A DNA stretch of 8,049 nucleotides from JBIOWF01 sp044868295 (GTDB lineage Bacteria; Actinomycetota; Actinomycetes; Streptosporangiales; Streptosporangiaceae), in contig JBIOWF010000177.1 of the NCBI GenBank assembly GCA_044868295.1, positions 1-8,049 of the forward strand. Direction: 5' to 3'. The position numbers were made by a program, and so were the translations under genes. The notes under the pieces are model-generated. The model was given only the letters and a program-made list of their open reading frames with translations, ran no database searches and had not been told where the DNA came from. Within the stretch, counting starts at the first letter, position 1; the number at the start of each line of letters is the position of its first letter. Shown here piece by piece: positions 1 to 5,800 of this stretch.

Positions 1-961
1 TGGCCAGCAGGAGGCGCTGCGTCTCGACCGCCACCGCCATCAAATCGGCGCAGCGCTGCATGACTTCGAAGTCTTCGAAGTCGAAGGCGTGCTTCCTGCG
101 GCAGGCGACCCGGAACGCGCCGATGACCTGTCCGCGGGCCTGCAGCGGGATGACCATGTCGCTCAGCATGCCGCCTCCGGGAAGGCTTTCGGCGAAGCGC
201 AGCTCCGCCTCGATGTCGTTTCGCCAGAGAGGCTTTCCTCTTGCGATCACCCACGCCAGGAGGTGCAAGCCGTCGGCCGGCAGCCTGACCGGATCCCTTC
301 GCTCCCTGGTCGCTTGCCCGAGGACCTCGCGCACGATGACGCCGCCGTCCTCCACGAGCCCCAGGGCCGCCCCGTCCACGGGGAACAACCGTCCAAGAGC
401 CCGGGCGATCGTCTCGAGCACTCCGTCCAGATCCTCCGCCGCCGCCGTCGCGGAGGCGATCTCCATGAAACTCAGAAGGATTTGACGAAGTCCGGTCTCC
501 GTTCCGCCCTCCGGTGGTGGATTCGCCCCGATCCGGCGCGCATCAGATCCTCGTGGCTCATCCGCCGGCTGTCCGAGGGCGACGAGAGCTTCGACCGAGC
601 AGCCGTCGAACAGAGCGAGAGCCGCCCCCATCCTGTGTCCCTCGGGAGCGGGGACCACGAGCGCCCCGAGCCCTCCCGCTTCGGCGGCGATCGCCAGCTG
701 CGCCGCCGACATCCAGGCCGCCTGTCGGCCCTCCTGTCCACCGCTCGCGTCGCAAATCGCCAGCAGGACGGGGGCGCCCGAGAGGATCTGGAGCGCGGCG
801 CTCGCTACACCCGCGGCCTGCATCGCCTCAATGAGCGAGCCTCTGACAGCGACGTCCTCGATCGGCACGATCCTGAAGGCAGGGTTTGTTAGAAGCGGCA
901 GGGAGCGGCCCGCCTCGAGGATGGCATCAAGGTCCCGGCGGGGGATTGTCCGAGCGGAAAT
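1..961 (-). CDS. nitroreductase-like domain fused to GAF domain, partial (runs off left edge), start uncertain
   Basis: This minus-strand frame is open from about base 1039 to the left edge, and 320 codons remain after a provisional ATT codon at 961-959. Residues 1 to about 137 resemble the FMN-dependent nitroreductase fold. There is an IPRRDLDAILEAG segment like the usual first helix, then TNPAFRIV in the place of the family's Asn-containing flavin segment, SAAQLAIAAEAGGLGALVV like the dimer helix, and a closing VEALVALGQPADEP. Residues about 159-320 look like a GAF domain: LDGVLETIARALGRLF near the start, then VIPLQARGQVIGAFRV and an FDFEDFEVMQRCADL-type final helix. Whatever follows the GAF is cut off. 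The gene starts about 8 bp after larE, so it probably shares its mRNA. Oddly, no ATG, GTG or TTG occurs in frame upstream of base 868, and the canonical nitroreductase N-terminus is incomplete. The start may be non-canonical, or the 5' end may be frameshifted. A redox-linked sensor role is inference from the architecture; the substrate is unknown. Confidence 0.7.
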   Translation of the reverse strand, partial: MSARTIPRRDLDAILEAGRSLPLLTNPAFRIVPIEDVAVRGSLIEAMQAAGVASAALQILSGAPVLLAICDASGGQEGRQAAWMSAAQLAIAAEAGGLGALVVPAPEGHRMGAALALFDGCSVEALVALGQPADEPRGSDARRIGANPPPEGGTETGLRQILLSFMEIASATAAAEDLDGVLETIARALGRLFPVDGAALGLVEDGGVIVREVLGQATRERRDPVRLPADGLHLLAWVIARGKPLWRNDIEAELRFAESLPGGGMLSDMVIPLQARGQVIGAFRVACRRKHAFDFEDFEVMQRCADLMAVAVETQRLLLA

Positions 962-969
962 GGCACGAC

Positions 970-1782
970 CTACGGGGCGGGGGGCGGAAGCGCTCTCCGG
1001 TCGCCTCCGGGCCGGTACCCGCGCGGATCGATCGTCACCTTACCGAACCCCGCTCCGAGCACCGCCTCGACGAGCCGCCGTCTCGCCGCGGGCGACCTGG
1101 ATCTCCAAAGCCCTTCCCGATCGAGCTCGACGCTCGCGCCCTCCGAACGCCAGCGTACGCGCACCTGGCGATATCCCAGGGCGCGCACCGCGGCCTCGGC
1201 CCGCTCGACCAGGGCGAGCAGGTCGGCCGTGACTTGCCTGCCGCGCTGGATGCGCGAGGCCAGGCAAGCGGCAGCCGGCTTGTCCCAGGTCGGCAGCCCC
1301 AGGCGCTTCGACAATGTCCGTATCGTCTCTTTCGTCAACGCCGCCTCGATCAAGGGAGCCCGTACGCCCGCCTCGGCCGCCGCCCGCATCCCCGGTCGGT
1401 CATCCCCCAGGTCGTCCAGGATCGCGCCGTACACGATGCTCCGGCCTCCGGCAGCCGCCGCGATCGGCTGCAGCACCCTGAACAGCTCCTGCTTGCAAAA
1501 GTAGCAGCGGGCCGCGTCGTTGCGGGCGTATCGCGGGTCGTCCATCTCCCGGGTCCCGACCAGGAGGTGGCGGACTCCGAGCATGCGCGCCAGCGCGACC
1601 GCCTCGTCCTTCTCGGCTTTGGCAAGCGAGGAGGAAACCGCCGTGACGGCGGTTGCGCCCTCGCCCAGGACATCGTGCGCCACCTTGAGAAGAAAGGTGC
1701 TGTCGACTCCGCCCGAGAATGCGACCAGGCACGGCCCGATGTTGCCCAGGATCCGCCTCAGCGTGGCGAGTTGTTCTTCCAT
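970..1782 (-). CDS. larE: LarE-type ATP-dependent sulfur transferase (PP-loop)
   Basis: The predicted protein is 270 aa, normal for LarE. In this family the enzyme adenylates pyridinium-3,5-biscarboxylate mononucleotide and converts its carboxylates to thiocarboxylates, making the ligand of the nickel-pincer cofactor; it acts in the cytosol. The PP-loop SGGVDST lies at residues 23-29. CYFCK at 93-97 and WDKPAAACLASR at 166-177 are family signatures, and the C-terminus carries the FGKVTIDPRGYR-type ending (246-257). Cysteines 93, 96 and 173 together match the three-cysteine LarE subtype thought to hold a [4Fe-4S] cluster, rather than the single sacrificial cysteine of the Lactobacillus enzyme. 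I chose the ATG at 1782 because it has a GGGAG Shine-Dalgarno 6 nt upstream and gives family length; the frame extends upstream to 1941 without homology. The start overlaps the end of bioY by 25 bp, which suggests translational coupling. LarB, LarC and any racemase are not in the window, so another thiolation role is possible. Confidence 0.9.
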   Translation of the reverse strand: MEEQLATLRRILGNIGPCLVAFSGGVDSTFLLKVAHDVLGEGATAVTAVSSSLAKAEKDEAVALARMLGVRHLLVGTREMDDPRYARNDAARCYFCKQELFRVLQPIAAAAGGRSIVYGAILDDLGDDRPGMRAAAEAGVRAPLIEAALTKETIRTLSKRLGLPTWDKPAAACLASRIQRGRQVTADLLALVERAEAAVRALGYRQVRVRWRSEGASVELDREGLWRSRSPAARRRLVEAVLGAGFGKVTIDPRGYRPGGDRRALPPPAP

Positions 1783-2387
1783 GCTCCTCTCCCGGTGAAG
1801 CCCAGGCGTGCGCAACCGAGATGAACTCCGCTCGCGACCACGATCTTCGCGAGGTCGAACAACACGAACGGGGCGAGGCCAGCCTGGAGCGCGCCGCGCA
1901 GATCTCCGCCCATGATCAACGCCAGCCAGATGAGGCCGCATAGATAGAGACTGACGCTCCCCGCAAGGTACGACAGGAGGAGGCCGAACACCCCGAGAGG
2001 ACGGGTCCGGTTGAGGATCACCCCCGTCGTCCAGGCTGCCACGACGAAGCCGGCGAGGAAGCCGCCCGTCGGGCCGAGCAGGTAGCCCGGTCCCGCTCCC
2101 GGCAAGGCGAACACGGGAAGCCCCGCGATCCCCATCATTAGATATAGCGTCTGGCTGGCGGCACCGACTCGCGCCCCGAGCAGCCCTCCGGCCAGGAGAA
2201 CCGCCAGCGTTTGCAGCGTCCCCGGGACGGGGGTGAACGGGAGCTTCACGCTGATCCTGGCGCCGGCCCAGGTCAAGAGCGCGAACCCCACGATGAGAAC
2301 GGCCAGAGCCGCCAGGCGCCTTCTGGCATGCGCGCGGCCCGCCAGGGTCGCGCGCTCGATCAGCACGGCGTTCGTCACGGCTGTCAT
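1758..2387 (-). CDS. bioY: BioY family biotin ECF transporter S component
   Basis: The 209-aa integral membrane protein has about six hydrophobic segments between residues 25 and 195. BioY binds biotin in the cytoplasmic membrane and, usually with an EcfA/EcfT energising module, imports it. Family marks are the stretch LPFTPVPGTLQTLAVLLAGGL (49-69, described by its PVPxTLQT core), LLGPTGGFLAGF (103-114), and FDLAK near the end (177-181), where the conserved Asp and Lys of the biotin site are expected (D178, K181). I chose the ATG at 2387 because an AGGAGG Shine-Dalgarno sits 6 nt upstream. A further 24 codons upstream to a TTG at 2459 would start inside the promoter and add no homology. The gene is first in the minus-strand unit and overlaps larE by 25 bp. 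No transporter ATPase or EcfT gene is visible, so it either uses a shared module elsewhere or acts alone, as some BioY proteins are reported to do. A related substrate cannot be excluded. Confidence 0.92.
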   Translation of the reverse strand: MTAVTNAVLIERATLAGRAHARRRLAALAVLIVGFALLTWAGARISVKLPFTPVPGTLQTLAVLLAGGLLGARVGAASQTLYLMMGIAGLPVFALPGAGPGYLLGPTGGFLAGFVVAAWTTGVILNRTRPLGVFGLLLSYLAGSVSLYLCGLIWLALIMGGDLRGALQAGLAPFVLFDLAKIVVASGVHLGCARLGFTGRGAWKNNSPR

Positions 2388-2393
2388 GAGCCC

Positions 2394-2399
2394 CCTCCT
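2394..2399 (-). promoter_or_regulatory. ribosome binding site deciding the bioY start
   Basis: AGGAGG on the minus strand, within a longer GAGGAGGGGG purine run, lies 6 nt upstream of the ATG at 2387. It supports this start over the in-frame TTG at 2459. Confidence 0.8.
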
Positions 2400-2430
2400 C
2401 TGGAGCGCCTCGGTCGGCGACCTGCGCGCC

Positions 2431-2459
2431 ATTCTAGGGGGCGCGGCGACGACTGTCAA
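2431..2459 (-). promoter_or_regulatory. predicted sigma70-type promoter for bioY-larE unit
   Basis: On the minus strand a perfect TTGACA (2459-2454) is followed, after exactly 17 bp, by TAGAAT (2436-2431), which matches the TATAAT consensus in five of six bases. A start of transcription near 2424 would leave a leader of about 37 nt before the bioY ATG. An 11-bp palindrome, GGTCGGCGACC (2412-2422), lies close to that start point and could be an operator or a short hairpin. I see no recognisable BirA or BioR operator. The match is direct; its use is inferred. Confidence 0.65.
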
Positions 2460-2555
2460 CGAAACGTAGATCTTGGGGTGGACGCGGCGTCTCCTGCCGG
2501 CTCTCCGGGCCGGGCCGGACCTCCTCTATCCACGCGGAGATCGGACACTTCCCCG

Positions 2556-2565
2556 CTCGCGAGCT
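2556..2565. repeat. 10-bp perfect palindrome, possible operator
   Basis: GCTCGCGAGC is a perfect inverted repeat ending 16 bp before the -35 box of the plus-strand promoter. This is where an activator or repressor half-site pair could sit. In DNA this GC-rich, a 10-bp palindrome can also arise by chance, and no second copy was noticed in the intergenic region. Confidence 0.25.
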
Positions 2566-2581
2566 TGCTCCGAAGTTTTCC

Positions 2582-2610
2582 TTGACAGCCCCAAACCTTG
2601 ACCGTATATG
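2582..2610 (+). promoter_or_regulatory. predicted sigma70-type promoter for the subtilase gene
   Basis: A perfect TTGACA -35 (2582-2587) is followed, after a 17-bp spacer, by TATATG (2605-2610), which matches four of six bases of TATAAT including the TATA core. No extended -10 TGn is present. Transcription would begin near 2617 and produce a leader of about 240 nt before the subtilase ATG, unusually long for a simple bacterial gene. The sequence match is direct; its activity is inferred. Confidence 0.65.
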
Positions 2611-2671
2611 GGGTGCCGTTACGAATTTCGCCGACTGCTGGACCTGATACAACTCGAGCGAGGAGGATGCA

Positions 2672-2860
2672 GTGGGGAGGGCTCGCCTCCGACCATCCAA
2701 CCCGAACCAGGAGAGCGATGACCAGCCCGGACAGTTCCGTCCCGCTGCGCGATTGATGAAGGCCTTCTATTCCAGTGGTTTCCGGACAATTTCCCGGGAC
2801 CTTATGAATCTCTTTCCAGTTTGCACCGCGGTAGCACCCTACCGAGGAGGTCACGAATGA
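2672..2860 (+). CDS. possible 62-codon leader ORF coupled to the subtilase gene
   Basis: A GTG at 2672 has an AGGAGG (2661-2666) 5 nt upstream, a good ribosome binding site. The frame runs 62 codons and stops with TGA at 2858-2860, which overlaps the subtilase ATG at 2857 as ATGA, the classic arrangement for translational coupling. The product would be hydrophilic and basic, with Arg, Pro, Ser and Gln scattered through it and one short hydrophobic patch (MNLFPVCTAVAP) near its C-terminus. I recognise no domain, and its codon use lacks the strong G/C third-position bias of the neighbouring genes. It may be a real coupled leader peptide or only an accidental open frame in a long 5' leader. Confidence 0.3.
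   Translation: MGRARLRPSNPNQESDDQPGQFRPAARLMKAFYSSGFRTISRDLMNLFPVCTAVAPYRGGHE
2829..2844 (+). other. small perfect hairpin next to the ribosome binding site
   Basis: CGGTAG (2829-2834), a four-base CACC loop and CTACCG (2839-2844) form a perfect 6-bp stem that ends directly where the AGGAGGT ribosome binding site begins. It could hold the initiation region in a defined structure or protect the mRNA 5' part. Its stem does not sequester the Shine-Dalgarno itself. Function is inferred from position only. Confidence 0.4.
2845..2851 (+). promoter_or_regulatory. ribosome binding site of the subtilase gene
   Basis: AGGAGGT is a full match to the anti-Shine-Dalgarno. It lies 5 nt upstream of the ATG at 2857 and fixes that start. 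Confidence 0.85.
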
Positions 2861-5800
2861 ACGCACTCTCCGCTTCTGGAGCCAAGTGCACCCGTCTGTT
2901 GGTCATTTTCGGGCTGGCCGTGCTTCTGGCCAGTCCGGCCATGCTGCTGTGGGCCTCGCGGCCCGCCGCCAAGAGCGGCGGCGCCTCCCTGAGCCAAGCG
3001 GAGGTCGAGGAGCTCATGGCGCGTCAGGACGCGCGCCTGATCGACATGCTGGCGGCGCGCGTGCCCGAGCCGACGGCGAGGCCAGCGGAGCACGCCGTGT
3101 TCGCGGAGCGCTTCGCCTCCCTGGAGGCAGAGAGCAGCCGGGGCGCGGGTCTCCTGCAGACCTCGCTCGGCAACCTCGACCCGAAGAAGGTCGAGGCGCT
3201 GCTGCGCGAGCTGCCACCGCAGCTTCTGTACCACCCGAACGAGCTGACCAAGACGGCGCACGGCGACTTGGCGGCGGGGCTGAACTACGTCATGCTCCGC
3301 CAGGAGTCGATCGCAAAGCAATCCGTGGATGCGATCCTGGCGCGTTTGCAGAGAGACGCGCGCATCGTCGGTTACCTGCCGAACGCCTCGTTCGTGGTGT
3401 ACGCGGAGGCGTCGCAGGTGCGCGGCCTGGCGCAGAACCCGGACATCGCCTTCTCGTTGCCGGTGCACCCGGCGTTCAAGATCGCCTCCGAGGCCGGCCG
3501 CAAGCCGTTCATGGAGAGAGGGCGGGCGACCGACCCGAACTTCCGGCTGGAGGTGTTCCTGGTGCCGGGGTTCCCGGCGGCGCAGGTGAAAGAGCAGCTG
3601 GCGAAGATGGCGCGGGTGCGCGACGTCTTCGAGGCCGGCGAAGCGGCGCTGCAGGTGACGGCGCACTTCTCGGTGCTGCCGGAGATGGCGCGGCTGCCGG
3701 GGGTGTCGTTCATCCAGGAGGCGCCCGAGTGGATCGAGCACAACATGAAGGGAGTACCGCTCATCCAGGCCGGGTCGGGAGACGAGACCCTGGGGATCCG
3801 GCCCTTTGACGACGCCGGGGTGGACGGAGGCGGGCTGAATGCGGCCGGCACCCCCGACGGGCGACGGGTGAACGACGGCACGGCGCAGGTGCCGCCACAG
3901 ATCGTGGGAGTGACCGACAACGGCATCAGCACCGACACGCCGAGCTTCTCGCAGACCACCACGCAGATCATCACGGCCGCGGCCCCCATCGGCCCGGCGC
4001 ACCGAAAGGTGCACGGCATCCAGGCGATCCGCGGGAACGGCAACGGCTGCGATTCGCTGCTGTCGGGGGCGGGGACGCACGGCAACACGGTGGCCAGCAT
4101 CATCGGGGCCTATCCGACGGCGCTGGGTGTGTTCGTCAACCGGCGCCAGGTCAGCGTGACCGGGACGATCCCGGACATCAACCTGGACGGCGTGGCGCGC
4201 GGCTCGCGCATCCTCCTGCAGGACGTGCAGGCCGACTCCCAGAGCGCCTGCCTGGTCAACTCGATCATCGAGCGGGGCAGCGAAGTCGACCCCGGCGTGC
4301 TGTCGCTCAGGCTGAGCCAGTTGATCTGCCCGAAGACCCCGGGAACCGGTAACTGCCTGAATCTCGTCGGCGGCGCCAACGAGATCCATATGGCGATCCT
4401 GCCGTTCGGCGTGCCCAACTGGACGCGCGACCAGTTCGCGACCACCAACGGCAAATACTCCCAGGATGCCGCCGACGTCGACACCTTCCTATACAACAAC
4501 AAGGACTTCATGGTGGTGGTGCCGGTGGGGAACAACGGCGGGCTGCGCGGCAACAACCGGCTGCAGCTCGACCTGGTGGTGATGCCCGACCTGTTCAACG
4601 GCACCAAGGCGGACGAGGACCCGAACTTCCCGAAGCCGCCCCAGGTCAGCCCGCCGGCGACCGCCAAGAACATCATCTCGGTCGGCGCCCACCGTGGCGA
4701 CTGCATGAGCTTCTTCGGGACCTTCAACTGCGAGGAGAACCAGGACAAGTACGCCTCGCGCGGCCCCGCCACGGAGGACTCGCTGCGCACGGCGCCGATC
4801 CTGGTGGCGGCAGGGGCGGGCGAGATCTTCGCCACCCGCTACGGGCCGGCGAGCTGGGCGATCATCAAGAGCAATGACGACGACAATACCGACAACAGCG
4901 GTCAGCCGCTCGACGTGGTGCTCGACGAGGCGAACTTCGGGACGTCGTTCTCGGCGGCGGCGATCACCGGGGCGGGGGCGATCGTGCGCGACTACTTCGC
5001 CCAGGGGTTCTATCCCTTGGGTGAAAGGACCTCCGGGAACCGGGTCGGCAACGTCTCCGGCGCGCTGGTGAAAGCGGCGCTGATCGCCTCGGCGCACTTC
5101 AATGCGGACGTGAGGACCCAGGGGCAGGACGCGAACGAGAGGGATCTGCGGCGCACCCGGGCGATGGACGTGGGGTCGCCGGACGGCGTGAAACAGGTTG
5201 GAGTCATCGGCAACAGCGAGGTGGGGTACGGCCGGGTCGTCCTGACCCAGGTGCTGCCTCTGGCCAACTGGTCGAAGAAGGCGATCGCCGGCGCTTACGG
5301 CGCGCCCAACCGGAACGTGCAGGAGCATCCGGCGGCCGCCCTGCTGGTCTATGACGACATCGCCACCGGCGAGCCGCTCATCGCCAACTCCACCAGCGCC
5401 GCCAACAACACGGCGACCTCGGTCACGCACACCTTCATCGTCAACAGCGCGAACCTGTTCGACACCAACGGCGCGACCGCGGGAGGCCAGGCGGTCAAGG
5501 CGGCCGAGCTGCGGATCGGTCTGGTCTGGACCGATGTTCCGTCGGCCGCCAGCACCGCGGCAACCGGCGGCGGAGCGCTGACCAACGACCTGGACATGAC
5601 GCTGGAGAGTCCGGGGCCCGACAATAATATCAATACGACCGCCGACAACCTGTTCTACTACGGCAACGTCTACGACGGCGGCACCAACAACCCGATCACC
5701 GACGAGTGGTCGAAGCAGTTCATCTTCGGCCAAGCGGCCACACACGACAAGTACAACCCGGTGGAGGGGATCCACCTCAGCGCCGACCGGAACAACAACC

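Larger units (their letters stand above)
2388..2856. other. divergent intergenic region between bioY and the subtilase gene
   Basis: This 469-bp gap separates two divergently transcribed genes. It holds a minus-strand promoter (2431-2459) and a plus-strand promoter (2582-2610), whose -35 boxes are 122 bp apart. Between them the sequence is GC-rich, with one perfect 10-bp palindrome (2556-2565) and no convincing ORF. Downstream of the plus-strand promoter the roughly 240-nt leader is noticeably less GC-rich than the flanking genes. It contains a possible 62-codon ORF and a hairpin beside the ribosome binding site. A 136-codon minus-strand open frame spans 2456-2866, but it has no recognisable protein features and would lie across both promoters, so I do not annotate it. 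Confidence 0.7.

Noticed and set aside
89..892. 267-codon plus-strand open frame in the left part
   Set aside because: It is the in-register antisense of the nitroreductase-GAF frame, which has clear domain matches on the minus strand.
886..1824. 312-codon plus-strand open frame
   Set aside because: It is antisense to larE in the same register; the minus strand carries the PP-loop and the LarE signatures.
1783..1941. N-terminal extension of larE by 53 residues
   Set aside because: The extension is Arg-rich, overlaps the coding sequence of bioY and shows no homology; the ATG at 1782 has its own ribosome binding site and gives family length.
2388..2459. 24-residue N-terminal extension of bioY from a TTG
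   Set aside because: It would place the start inside the predicted -35 box, and the ATG at 2387 has a strong ribosome binding site.
2454..2587. Inverted repeat TGTCAA/TTGACA across the intergenic region
   Set aside because: The two arms are simply the -35 boxes of the two divergent promoters, 122 bp apart.
2821..2840. T-box-like ACCGCGG segment upstream of the protease
   Set aside because: Only the ACCGCGG core matches; the preceding GGGTGG part is absent, and the downstream gene is not an amino-acid metabolism or tRNA-charging gene.
2851..4389. 512-codon minus-strand open frame over the protease N-terminal part
   Set aside because: Same register shadow; composition is rich in Arg, His, Gln and Val and no motif is recognisable.
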